Origin: Taudactylus pleione | Taxonomy: Eukaryota > Chordata > Amphibia > Anura > Myobatrachidae | Length of the DNA: 64,000 nucleotides | Direction: 5' to 3' | Assembly: GCA_031769625.1 (NCBI GenBank) | Contig: JAUIMM010002293.1 | Location: 124,001-188,000 of the forward strand | Part shown: positions 33,857 to 45,054 of the stretch, piece after piece | Numbering within the stretch: position 1 is the stretch's first letter | How the letters are laid out: the number at the start of each line of letters is the position of its first letter | Notes under the pieces: generated by a model | Seen by the model: only the letters and a program-made list of their open reading frames with translations | What the model was told of the DNA's origin: nothing | Database searches by the model: none | Made by a program: the position numbers and the translations under genes

Positions 33857-35916
33857 TCATTTCCAATAAATGTTGACCACTTCACAATATTGATTTTTTT
33901 TTCATCTAGTTTAGGGCCAAAAGGTTGCATCCAGCTAGCTGGATTGCTAAGCTAAGTGACAGCAGTGGGCAGCATTAACATGTAGCAGTTCAGCTTCCAA
34001 CACAGATACAGTGTGTTATACAGTGTGGTTTGGATACACTAATATTGCACTTACTGTGACAGAAGTGTCGGCAGAGCAAGATTGCTGACTGTGGCCCTCA
34101 TTCAGAGCCGCTCGTTAGTAGCAGTACGCTCGTATCGTTCCGATGTTGTGCAACCACGCATGCGCCGGTGTTACACAGCGCATGTGCGTATGGCTGATTG
34201 CGATATTTTTTTAAGTCGTTCGTCAAATAGTGAACAGGAAGTGACATGTCAAATGTGATTGACAGAACAGGCCATTTTTGGGCGGTGACGAGGGTGGAGA
34301 TGGGAAAACGCAGGTGTATCGAGGCATTTTGTGGGTGTCCCTAAATTATCTCATGCGAACTGCAAATGTGATCGGAATGAGTCATACGTCACTGTCTGAT
34401 CCACTTTCCGTTCAAACTGCTCGCACAGCTTGGGGTCTGGTATACTCTACTACAATGTCGATGGGCTCGTCCCCCTCCCCGTGCCTCCTCGATGTTTCAT
34501 CGATGTTTCATTTTTACCCAGAAAAGCAATCAACTTTGATTACCAAACTTGCTTGTAATGTGTTTAGCAACTAGTTTTTTTTTGGAAGCACAAAACCATA
34601 CGCAGGTGAAATACTCAGCTGCTAATATCTGGATTAGACAATCAATTAGCGTACCATTTTTTGGGACAAAAATTATTTTTGTTTTTTGATTTAGGGTTTA
34701 TGTTATTGCAACAATATTGTCATCCTGTTTGTGTTTTTTCTCCATTTTTAATGTTCCCGGAAATTTCACAGTCATTTTTTAAATGGAAAAGTGTTCCTTT
34801 AAACCCCGAAATGGTTTTTAACCCTTTAGATTTTTTATTTTTTGGGGGGGGGCCGGGATTACCTAAAAAACATTTTGGGAATAATGGCCCTCATTCAGAG
34901 CCACTCGCAAACAGCAGTACGCTCGTTGCGTTCCGATGTTGACTAACCACGCATGCGTCGGTGTTACACTGCGCATGTGCGTACGGCAGATTGCGAGCTT
35001 TTTATCTGTCGTTCCTAAAATAGCGTACAGGAAGTGACATGTCAAATGTGATTGACAGAACAGGGCGTTTTTGGGTGTTGACGGGGGTGGAGATGGAAAA
35101 ACGCAGGCGTGGCGAGGCGTTTTTGGGGCGTACATACATTAGCAGATGCGAGCGTAAAATGTGTTCGGACCGTCACATACGTCACTGGAACATCCTCTTT
35201 CCCTTCAAAATGCTCGCACAGTTTAGGGTCTGGATTACTCGACCACATTGGCGATGGCCTTCTCCTCCGTCCCGGGACTCCACGATGTTGCAGCGATTAA
35301 TCGCGGGTGGTCACAAAAGCAATTACTGTTGTATTGAAAACCGGCTTGGTATGTGTTTGGAAAGCAGTTTATTGGGATAGCACAAAACCGTACGCAGGTG
35401 GAAATCATACCTGCTAATGTCAGGATTACACAATCAATTGGCGTACATTTTTTGGGGATTTTTTTGGGCTCAATTTGTTGTTTATGGCCTATTGTGACAA
35501 TAATGTCATCATGTTTTAATTAGCTCCCCTTTTTTTTTTAAATGTGCAATTTGCATCGTTATGTGTTTTTTTAAACGTTCCTTCAAGAGGCCTTTTTTTT
35601 ATACAAATGAAATGGTTTTTGGTGTCCTTTTTTGCCTTTAGGGCCAGGATTAAATGTAACCCATTTGTACAATAATGTCACAATACAATGTCAGATTTTT
35701 TTCATAAATTTATTGTTTAAACACAAACCAATTGGCATAATATTTTTTTTTAGTTTTTCTGCCAAAGATACTTTTTATCATAAAAAAAAAATCAATAACT
35801 GATAACGTAAACGTACAAAAATAACTTAAAAACATTTCACAAGAAAGGAGAGGGAAGTTTTGACCAGAAAGGAATATGAGCCAAGCACAGGAGTGTGGGA
35901 AAAGTCGCCATTGCTG

Positions 35917-37201
35917 TCACCGTTTTTTCGCCCGTTTGGATGGGGGAGGGTGGGCGCCAGACCGGGTCCGGGATGCCATCGGGCTGGCCTGTCTAGAGGC
36001 AGATGTTGTGGCCTCTGGACTAGGCACAGGGCTAGGCACATTTGGAGGATTGGCTGATGTTGTGCCAGAGGTGGAGGATCCTGATGTTCCGGCAGGAAGG
36101 GAGGTCGGCTCCACCATGTGCTGGCGAACGAGCTGCTCCAGGGCATCGGCGATGCGGATGTTGGCCCTGGTATTTTCTGCCAGGGCCTGACCAATGGTCA
36201 CGTTGGCCGCAGCATTTTGCTCCAGGGCCTCAGCCACCCGTAGCAGACTGGCGTCCATCCTCTGCAGAATCTCCGTATGGAAATCCGATTTGAAATTGAG
36301 TTCTGTGAGGAGGCCCACTGCCTGCGAGGGGGCACGCCCTGGACTGGCTTCTGCAGGGTCCTCAGCCGGATGTACTGGTTCCTCCCCTGCAGAGCCAGCA
36401 GAAATTCTGCGGCCAAGGCTTCCCTCTGGAGCAGACTCATCCGCCTGTGTCTCTGTTGGAAAAATGAGAAAAGACTCACATTAGAATCTACATATTGGCA
36501 CAATAGCATTTCAGAGTTGGTGACATCACAATACTTACCTGGGCCAACATGAGGAGCCGCAAAGTCTGGCATGTCCGTATCCATGTTGGACACGCCAAAC
36601 ACCTCCACAGGCTGCACACACCCCTGTGCCAGCTCTTCTAAATCCGTCAACTCCAATGACACAGGGGTGGGACCCCCACCTGTCCCCCTTGCATGCCTAG
36701 CCCTGTCCGCGAGTTTTTGCTTTAGGCGATATTTGAAGTCGCCCCATCTGTGGGGAAAAATGGAAGCCATTATCCTTTGGTTTAAAATGGGGTTTGTTTT
36801 TAGGGGGGCAAGGGTTTACTTACCGCCGTTTGACATCCCGGGCTAGACGGACATAATCACCCACCGTATTGACAGCAACGGCTACCTCTTCCCACATTCT
36901 CCACTTCTGGCTTAGACTCATATTCCTGTCTGCCTGTGGCAGGATGTCCACACACTTCTGGATCAAAACCTCCATCTCCTTTCTTGTGAAATGTGGCTGC
37001 CTTTTTTTTTTGGCCGCTATGGCCGGAATACTGGGCCCAGCAGCCTCTTCCATGTCATCCTCCTCACCTATTTGTGTAAATTTACAGAATTCACAAAATC
37101 ACAACTTGCCTCATCTTATGGTTCAAATTAATCGTTGATAGAAAATGCATGAAAGACTTACCGCCTGACTCTTGGGCATTTTTTCCCTGGTCTGTCGCCA
37201 T
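35917..37201 (-). CDS. Harbinger Myb/SANT-like DNA-binding protein (inner copy), 4 exons
   Basis: Exons on the minus strand: 37201-37162, 37067-36824, 36747-36539 and 36452-35917, all with GTAAGT-type donors and AG acceptors, joining to 342 codons. In known Harbinger systems such a protein binds element DNA and carries the transposase into the nucleus. Exon 2 contains QPHFTRKEMEVLIQKCVD and KWRMWEEVAVAVN, and exon 3 starts RWGDFKYRLKQK, together a trihelix/SANT fold of about 75 residues with aromatic residues in place. The third exon is acidic. The fourth has a helical segment (SLLRVAEALEQNAAANVT) likely for oligomerisation, and ends in a basic SKRAKKR tail that can serve as nuclear signal. 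It is transcribed divergently from the transposase. I see no stop or frameshift. Confidence 0.85.
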
Positions 37202-37253
37202 GTCTGCGGTCCAAACAAGAAATACACCAGAATTTGAATGTGTTTTCGTGACG

Positions 37254-37261
37254 TATTTATA
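37254..37261 (-). promoter_or_regulatory. TATA box of the inner Myb-like gene
   Basis: Minus-strand TATAAATA followed by ACGTCACG, about 50 bases upstream of the ATG. The same TATAAATACGTCACG is present in the outer copy at 44121-44135. The whole 37240-37330 block, including GCATCATTGATTGTGCG, is conserved at 44115-44210 although surrounding sequence diverges, supporting function. Confidence 0.7.
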
Positions 37262-37694
37262 CATGCGTCCTTATTTTGCGGCCGCATCATTGATTGTGCG
37301 GCCCTATGATCCCTCCTTAATTTGTGCGGGAAACGAAACACTATTTATGGCTTGGTGTGTCTCAAGTCGAGGTGGCGTTTTTGGATTGTTGGAGGTTATC
37401 TTGGCTGGAGTTTATTGATTGTGTAGAAAGGAGTTGGAGTTTGGAGAATTGTTTGTTGGTTAGATTTGCGTTTTTTTTTCCGTTATCTTTGTTGGTTTAT
37501 ATTTTTGGGACCTCGTTTGTTGATTTGGTAAGTTTTGTGAAGTCTAACTTTTGTTCAATTGTTGTTTCATTGTGTTTCGTATATTTTGTAATTTTTGGAT
37601 ACCTAATTTATTCTATTTTAGATTTTGTTTATTTTCGACCCCAAAGACCTTTTGATTTTGCATCTTAGATATTTGCTCTTGGTAAGTCCATTTT

Positions 37695-38210
37695 TTATCT
37701 TGTATTAGCGAACTAATTAGCGCATTTTTAGTAGTTACTCTTGTGACTTGTATTAGCGAACTAATTAGCACATTTTTAGTAGTTACTCTTGTGACTTGTA
37801 TTAGCGAACTAATTAGCGCATTTTTAGTAGTTACTCTTGTGACTTGTATTAGCGATCTAATTAGCGCATTTTTAGTAGTTACTCTTGTGACTTGTATTAG
37901 CGAACTAATTAGCGCATTTTTAGTAGTTACTCTTGTGACTTGTATTAGCGAACTAATTAGCACATTTTTAGTAGTTACTCTTGTGACTTGTATTAGCGAA
38001 CTAATTAGCGCATTTTTAGTAGTTACTCTTGTGACTTGTATTAGCGAACTAATTAGCGCATTTTTAGTAGTTACTCTTGTGACTTGTATTAGCGAACTAA
38101 TTAGCACATTTTTAGTAGTTACTCTTGTGACTTGTATTAGCGAACTAATTAGCGCATTTTTAGTAGTTACTCTTGTAACTTGTATTAGCGAACTAATTAG
38201 CACATTTTAA
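37695..38210. repeat. 48-bp tandem repeat between divergent Harbinger genes (11 units)
   Basis: Units contain GCGAACTAATTAGCGC (some GCAC), with a CTAATTAG palindrome at the centre, then ATTTTTAGTAGTTACTC. The array lies between the Myb-like start and the transposase start. The outer copy has a different tandem repeat at the same place with a related core. Because 48 is divisible by three, both strands show long open frames, which are artefacts. Confidence 0.93.
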
Positions 38211-38431
38211 ACAGCTTAATAATCATTCTAACTTTTTGATGGTTTAGCTTTCGCTTTTTGAGCCAACATTTCGACCCGTTTTGATGTACTGTGTTAAATG
38301 TCGCTTTGCGGTTTTGCTAAATGGGTGTTTGGCATATTTGAACTTTGGTCTAGCACAAAATGTATCCACAAAAATGCACAGAGTGAAATGTGTCAAGTAA
38401 TTTTGTTGTTTATTTTCAGTTTGGACGTATC

Positions 38432-39721
38432 ATGACAATACCCCAGCATGTAAGCAGCAATGGATGGTATCATCAAGCTAAGTTGTTTTAATATAGTTTT
38501 GGGGTGGGTCAAAAGCCTTACTTTTAAATTTTGGAATTTCAGGTTGATCTGGGGAGGATTGTTCTGGCCATGCTCCCGGAAGCCGACCAACCTCAATCTC
38601 ATCCCAGGCGTAGGCATCGTAGGCATGCAAGGCCCCAGATATTTCGAACACGTGTCACCCTTTTTGGAATGCCCGATGATGAGGTTTTAAGACGCTACCG
38701 TCTACCTCCCAAAATCATCATAGACACTCTCTCATTAATAGAAAGTGATCTTGAGCGGCAAATTGACAGTCCAACAGCAATACCACCACTGACGCAATTT
38801 ATGGCGGTGTTACATTTCTGTGCCTCAGGATCGTTTCAAACAACGGTGGGAATAGTGGCGGGCATCTCCCAATCCTCCTTTTCCCAGATCCTGAGGGCAG
38901 TGATGGAGGCACTTTTCAAGCACCTCCATCATTTTATTCAAATGCCTTTGGATATGGGTGCCCTTAGTGTGGCCAAGGCCAATTTTTACCAAATAGCTGG
39001 CTTCCCACACATCATAGGGGTTGTGGATGGTACTCACATACCACTTCAGCCTCCAGCACGGCTGGAGGCAATATTTAGAAACAGGAAACACTATCACTCC
39101 CTGAATGTAATGGTGGTATGTGATGCCTCCCTCCAGATCCTGTCCCTGAATGCTAAGTTACCAGGAAGTGCACATGACTCCTTCGTCATCCGGCAATCAG
39201 GGATATGGCAGAAATTAACCAACCTACAAGCTGGTGATGCGTGGCTTCTGGGTAAGTGGAGACCTTTAGTACATAACAATGTTAAGCTTGATACACAGTG
39301 TTCCTGATGTTGTCTCTTATTTTTCACAGGAGACAGTGGATACCCTTGCATGTCCTGGCTGCTCACTCCTTATTTGGCTCCCACACCAGGCCCACAAAGT
39401 GAGTATAATTCCGCACTTACAGCCACCAGGCAAGTGGTGGAGTGCTGTATCGGCCTTTTAAAAGGCCGATTCAGATGCCTCCACCGCTCTGGTGGCGAGC
39501 TCATGTATTTGCCGGATATGGTGTCGAAAATTGTGGTCCTGTGTGGGATATTTCACAACATCGCCATAAGGAGTGGTGTCCCAATGCAGCCAGAGGATGC
39601 CTTACCTGAGGATGGCCCCCCGAGGTTGGTCGGAGGTCAGTATGTGGGGGGGCCATACTCGATGACGTGGTGGCCAGATTTTTTAGGTAAGTTTGACCCA
39701 AACTACAGTGTTTATACCTAA
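38432..39721 (+). CDS. Harbinger DDE transposase (HARBI1-like), inner copy, 3 exons
   Basis: Exon 1 (38432-38449) encodes MTIPQH; exon 2 is 38543-39251; exon 3 starts at 39330. Donors are GTAAGC and GTAAGT, acceptors TTTCAG and CACAG, and the frame stays open through them. It cuts and rejoins element ends in the nucleus. Seen: an N-terminal helical region (FGMPDDEVLRRYRLPP), GVVDGTHIPLQ (first Asp), LLGDSGYPCMSW across the exon 2/3 junction (second Asp), and RQVVECCIGLLKGRFRCLHR (catalytic Glu). Length, about 362 codons to the stop at 39721, fits HARBI1-type proteins. A GTAAGT donor at 39687 may splice to a further small exon, so the C-terminus is uncertain. The outer copy shares the exon borders. 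Confidence 0.9.
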
Positions 39722-40512
39722 TGTGTTTGTGTTTGTTTGCGAACATCTAATTTTTTTTTTTTTTTCACCATCTTCTGTTTGTTCACATAATCTTTGCCAC
39801 TCCAACGCTCACTACTTCCTGCTACCCTTACCAAACCTGGATCTGGTGATTTTGTCCATATATTCTGGAACCCATATCGCAACGCCATGTTTGTGGAATC
39901 ATGTTGGCATGGTCCTTCGTCAACCAGTTCTTGATTGTTTTTTTTTATTAAATATTTTATTTGTATGTGTTGTATTTGAGATTATCACTGTTTTTTTGTT
40001 TTGGGACTGACCACTTTGATTTCTCATTTATGTTGTGAATAAATGTTTGGAGAGTGAAATGGTCTTCCTTTTTTTGGACGTTAACAGCAAGTGGAACCAG
40101 GTTAACACACCTTACAATTGACTAAGGGGTAATCCAGTACTGACACCAGTTGATGTAAACTGAAATATGTTTGCAGGTTCCCAACCCACACCAAAAGGAA
40201 GCCTGTCCAAACCTTTGGATTTTGAAGATTGGCCTAAGCAGCTTGCACACCAACTAGGAACCTGTAAAATGGCGAAATATCTAATTGACACTACACCCAA
40301 AAAGAGAAATGACATTGTTACTGTTATGTGTTTCTTGTGGCTGTTTAACATACAAATACCAAATACAATCTAACTTTTAAAAAAGGGAAATCCTTGCAGG
40401 AACAGTCTACTTATGTCAGGGAAAACTATTTGTGTTTTAGAAAAAAAGAATGAGCCAGAACGTATATTAGAACTACAAAATTTATTTACAAAACGAAAAA
40501 AAACAAAAAAAA
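39722..40512. other. Transposase downstream region, inner Harbinger
   Basis: T-rich sequence with AATAAA-type signals (AATAAATGTTTG near 40037) that could end the transposase transcript. 40150-40380 has an open frame without recognisable domain. Confidence 0.5.
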
Positions 40513-41859
40513 CTACTGGCGAAGGATGCCAGACAGCCGGTCAAGGGCCACAAGAAGGCCAATTACATGTTGGCGCATCTGGCCAACACAATCCTCCACC
40601 TCTTGACGACGCCTCTGTTCCTCTGTGGGTGAGAAAAGTGTGTGGATTAATAAAACAATAGGGAATCCACATTAAAAAAACAAAAACACAACGAAATCAC
40701 TCCTAAACCGAAAAAAGAAAAACCAAAACAAAAAGGGGGTGCTGGCAAAAATACAAGGCCTATGTACAAATTCACACAGGTGTGATATGTGTATGTTGAA
40801 ATCAGCAGGAAGAGGTAAAGGCAAACTGCTAAATCACCAAAAGTAAACCAAACAAGCACGAATAAAGGCACGACACATGATTACATACAAACAGTTTGTG
40901 GTTAAAAAAAATGAGAAAGAAAAACATACCAGGAGCCAAAACGGGAGCTCCGGAAGTCCCTCCATGGAGGAGCCTTCATTGCCCAAAGAACGGGGAGGGG
41001 TAATGATGGACTCCGGGGAGGGGGTAATTGGAAGAGGTGTGGGTGGAGGAGAGGGGGAAGTGGGACGGAGGGGAAGGAGGCCCGGCAGTTCCGGGAGAGG
41101 GTCTGGGAAGGCTGGGGAGGAGTGGGGTATAGGGGAAATATTTGGGGTGGAGTGTTGGCTGGGGGTTGGGGATAGTGGCCGGGAACGCCGTCTGGCCGGA
41201 CGGTGACGGCGTAGTCTTGGCTGTCCTCCTAAAATATGTCAAACAAATTGAGGTTAGTTTCTGGGCAAATCTGGGGCACAAATTAATAAAAAAAAAACAG
41301 CCACAAAAAACATGCAAAAAGGACTAGAATGAAAAAAACAGAAATAGAGGGAAAACAAGCACACGCAGATATGAGGACAAATAATTAATAGGCCAGACAG
41401 GAAAACATGCACACGCAGATATGAGGACAAATAATTAATAGGACAGACAGGAAAACATGCACACGCAGATATGAGGACAAATAATTAATAGGACAGACAG
41501 GAAAACATGCACACGCAGATATGAGGACAAATAATTAATAGGACAGACAGGAAAACATGCACACGCAGTTTGCCCCACAAACACAAACATGAAAACCACA
41601 ATACATAACACTTACTTTCAACGATCTGCATGCGAAAGCATGCCAGCAAGCGGGGCGTTCGCCGTTGCAGGTCTGACCACCTGTGCTCAAGCTGCCCGAT
41701 GTTGCGGCGTGAACCCATCGACCGCAGGCGGGACCGTGCCTCCGCATACGCGGAGCGCTTCTGCCGGTTGGTGATGGGTGGAGGCTGGCTGGTGATCCGC
41801 CTATCCATCACCTCCGTAAGCACCAGCAGCTCGCGCCTGGTGAATGCGGAGGCTCTCAT
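40513..41859 (-). CDS. Third Harbinger gene: small SANT-like protein, inner copy, 3 exons, apparent 1-base frameshift
   Basis: Exon 1 (41859-41616) starts MRASAFTRRELLVLTEVMDR and continues to QLEHRWSDLQRRTPRLLACF, a helix-rich SANT/Myb-like domain of about 65 residues with the same FTRxE start as the other Myb-like protein. Exon 2 (41228-40930) is proline/serine-rich. Exon 3 (40622-40513) gives EEQRRRQEVEDCVGQMRQHV and ends ILRQ, probably a coiled coil. Exon lengths 244 and 110 equal those of the outer copy, but exon 2 is 299 bases against 345 there, so the final phase is off by one, perhaps an error in the G-runs. Upstream CCAAT (minus strand AGCCAATCAGAAATTTTGG) is conserved in the outer copy. 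Role unknown; DNA binding is inferred. Confidence 0.65.
41351..41570. repeat. 50-bp tandem repeat in intron 1 of the third gene (inner)
   Basis: GAAAACATGC-ACACGCAGAT recurs at 41401, 41451, 41501 and 41551, with a partial unit before. The core CATGCACACGCAGATA is also the core of the tandem repeat at 47930-48160 in the outer copy, whose other parts differ. Confidence 0.9.
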
Positions 41860-42792
41860 GATGGCAATGGAGTTTTTCATACAAAACATTTTTGATAAAG
41901 TGTGGCCAAAATTTCTGATTGGCTAATGTAGCTTGGAAATTAACAGGAGCAATTTTATTGGTTAGTGTATGAGTCATGTGTTCAACAGGGCCAGAAATCT
42001 CTGGAGAGTTAGGATAGGCTTGATGCAGTGACATGCGTTTGCAAATTTAAATAAAGAAATGAACCCCGGAAAATATGCGAGGATCCACAGCAATAGAACA
42101 ATTGTTTAATTGTGGTTCACATGTTTTTTGAACAATAAAAGCGAATGTTTCATCCGTACGTATTCTGCAGGTAAACACAAACACGGACAAGAGTAAAGTT
42201 TCTTGCATTGTGTTGAAAAAAAAACAACAATTAAGCTAATTGATACATTGATTGGCATGATACGATTGAGGGAGGTAGGCAGAATAAAGGAGCAGGTAAT
42301 CGACATCTGACAAGGCCACTTCCGGTTTCACTTGTGCGTGCGTTCCCTTCAAGCCATTTCGGGGATGTACGCTCGCTATTTTGCACACTCGTTAGTTAGA
42401 GGAGGGGTCGCCTGAGTTTAGGGAGGAATTTTAGATGCGAACGAAAATACGAGCGAGTCATTGAATTTAAATATTTTTGTACGTACGCCTAACGTACGTG
42501 CGCCCGCTTGCGAGTGGGTCTGAATGAGGGCCAATGTCACAATACAATGGTGAAGATTTAGAATGTTTTTATATTTTTACACACATTTTTTGTTTTTTCA
42601 GGCCATTTGCCATTTTGCAGGTCTGGATAACATCACAAAAAATGACATAATGAAATAAAAAACAAGAGTGGCAATTTGCCAAAATAAAATAACACACATT
42701 AAAAACAATTCGCAAGAAAGGAGAGGGAAGTTTTGGCCCATAAGGAATATGGGTCAAGCACAGAAGGATTGTGGGAAAATTAGCCAGTGCTG

Positions 42793-44079
42793 TCATCGCT
42801 TTTTGCCCCGTTTGGCTGGGGTAGGGTGGGAGCCTGACCGGGTCCGGGATGTTCTTTGGCTGGCCTCTCCAGAGGCAGATGTTGTTGCCTCTGGACTAGG
42901 CAGAGGGCTAGGCACATTTGGAGGGATGGCTGTTGTTGTGCCAGAGGTGGTGGATCCTGATGTTGTGGCAGGAAGGGAGGCCGGCTCCACCATGTGCTGG
43001 CGAACGAGCTGCCCCAGGGCATTGGCAATTCGGATGTTGGCCCTGGTATTTTCCGCCAGGGCCTGACCAATGGTCATGTTGGCTGCAGCATTTTGCTCCA
43101 TGGCCTCTGCCACCCGTAGCAGACTGGCGTCCATCCTCAGTAGAATCTCCGTGTGGTGATCAGATTTAAAATTGAGATCTGTGAGGAGGGCCACTGCCTG
43201 CAAGGGGATTGCCCTGGACTGGCTTCTGCAGGGTCCCCAGCCGGATCTTCTGCTTCCTCCCCTGCAGAGCCAGCAGAAATTCTGCGGCCAAGGCTCCCCT
43301 CTATAGCAGAATCATCCGCCTGTGTCTCTGTGAGAAAAATGAGAAAAGAGGAACATTACAATCTACATATTGTCACAAACACATTTCCGAGTTGGTAACA
43401 TAACAACATTTACCTGGGACATCATGAGGAGCTGCAAAGTCTGGCATGTCCGTATCCATGTTGGACAAGCCAAACACCTCCTCATACTGCACACACCCCT
43501 GTGCCAGCTCTTCCAAGTCATTCAGCTCCAATGACACAGGGGTGGGACCCCCACCTGTCCCCCTTGCATGCCTAGCCCTCTCTGCCAGTTTTTGTTTCAA
43601 CCGATATTTATAATCGGTCCATCTGTGGGTTAAATAAAAAGCATTATTCCTGCAGTATTTGGGCCTGTAACCACTTATATTAAAAATGTAGTTTTTACGT
43701 ACCGGCGTTTGACATCCCGGGCTAGACGTTCAAACTCACCCACCCTATTGACAGCACTGGCTATCTCCTCCCACATTTTCCACTTCTGGCTTGAACCCAT
43801 ATTCCAATCTGCCTGTGGCAGGGTGTCAACACACATTTGAACCAAAACCTTCATCTCCTTTCTTGTGAATTGTGGCTGCCTTTTTTTTTGGTTTCTTTGG
43901 TTGGCATACTCGGCCCAGCAGCCTCTTCCATGGCATCCTCCACACCTTTTATACAAAAAATTATTATCATTTACATGTCCAACTGTCTCTAAATTCGGGG
44001 TCTAATTAATCCTTTAATCAGAAAGAGAGAAGTACTTACCGGGCGCCTCTTGGCCATCGTTTTGCTGGTCTGTAGCCAT
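42793..44079 (-). pseudogene. Outer-copy Harbinger Myb/SANT-like gene, frameshifted
   Basis: Exon 1 is 44079-44040 (40 bases as in the inner copy), exon 2 starts at 43945, and exons 3 and 4 follow with matching splice sites. Exon 2 has nine As where the inner copy has ten (just before GGCAGCCAC), shifting the frame ahead of QPQFTRKEMKVLVQMCVD. The SANT region, acidic exon 3 and C-terminal SLLRVAEAMEQNAAANMT helix are otherwise recognisable. The break may be genuine decay or a homopolymer error. Confidence 0.82.
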
Positions 44080-44217
44080 TTTGATCAAAACAACTTGAAC
44101 TACACCAGTTTTGGCTTTTACGTGACGTATTTATACATGCGTCCTTATTTTGGGTATGCATCATTGATTGTGCGCTCCTATGATCCGTCCTTAATTTGAG
44201 CGGGAAAAAAAAGACTA

Positions 44218-44700
44218 GTTATGGATATGGGCGACTCGAGTCGAGGTGGCGGGTGTTGATTGTTGGAGGTATTGTGTGTAGTAGTGGATTGTTGGCGGGA
44301 TTAGTGGTTGTGAGGCGTTTTTTTGGAGGTGTAGATGGTGCTTTATTTTTTTTGGCTATTTTGCGTTCGTTTTTTTTTCTAGCGGATATTTTGTTTGTTG
44401 GTTTTCTTTGGAGCAAGTATTTTTTTCATGTCCTTTAAAAAATAAGGGATCTACAAACCAAATTTCTTCATTTTTATATTTTTTTAATTTTTTTTCAGTT
44501 ATTTTGGCTTGGCCCCAGAGAAGTTTTTGGACTGTGACTTATTGTTCGACTTTTGGTGAGTTTGTATTTAACATTATTTGAAGAATTTGATGTGTGTGTC
44601 TTCGCATATATTTGGAACATTATTGTCTTATTTATATTTTTTGCTATCATGTATTAACACTAAATATAGCGTCAGTTATTGGCAAATATTTTTCCTTGGT
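44218..44700. other. Intergenic region between divergent outer Harbinger genes
   Basis: G/T-rich then T-rich sequence equivalent to 37330-37690 in the inner copy, but poorly conserved. No gene. Confidence 0.5.
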
Positions 44701-44885
44701 TTTTCAATGTCAAAATGCGAACTATTTAGCGCAATAATGTTTCCTTATTCTCCTTCGCAAAATGCAAACTATTTAGCGCAATGTTTCCTTATTCTCCTTC
44801 GCAAAATGCGAACAATTTAGCGCAATAATGTTTCCTTATTCTCCATCGCAAAATGCAAACTATTTAGCGCAATAATGTTTGTTTG
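44700..44885. repeat. 43-47-bp tandem repeat before the outer transposase (4 units)
   Basis: Units carry TGCGAACTATTTAGCGCAA (or TGCAAACTATTTAGCGCAA), then TGTTTCCTTATTCTCCTTCG. The first part matches the core of the 48-bp repeat in the inner copy; the second part does not. Confidence 0.9.
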
Positions 44886-45054
44886 GGTATAAATTTGCCC
44901 CTTCTTTTTTGGCCTCTCAATGTAGGGTTTATTTTCTAAATAATGTGTGCTCCCCCTATCTTTTAACGCATTTTTATTTTTGGTAAAGAATCAAATATGG
45001 CCCACAAAAAATCTAACCGGAATTTCAATTTTGGAAATGTAGGTTGTTGCACTT

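Larger units (their letters stand above)
34886..42532. mobile_element. Inner PIF/Harbinger element, three-gene type, largely intact
   Basis: Ends GGCCCTCATTCAGAGCCACTC and GAGTGGGTCTGAATGAGGGCC, with 3-bp duplication AAT (34883-34885, 42533-42535). The empty site is confirmed: the matching stretch of the inner copy itself (about 35668-35690) reads ACAATAATGTCACAATACAATG, the same as the outer sequence with the insertion removed. Gene order: Myb-like (-), transposase (+), third SANT-like gene (-). 34886-35916 and 41930-42532 are subterminal regions without genes. 7.65 kb. Confidence 0.93.

Noticed and set aside
37613..38210. 196- and 155-codon frames on opposite strands with a 16-residue repeat
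   Set aside because: They arise because the 48-bp repeat is divisible by three; neither frame is kept in the outer Harbinger copy.
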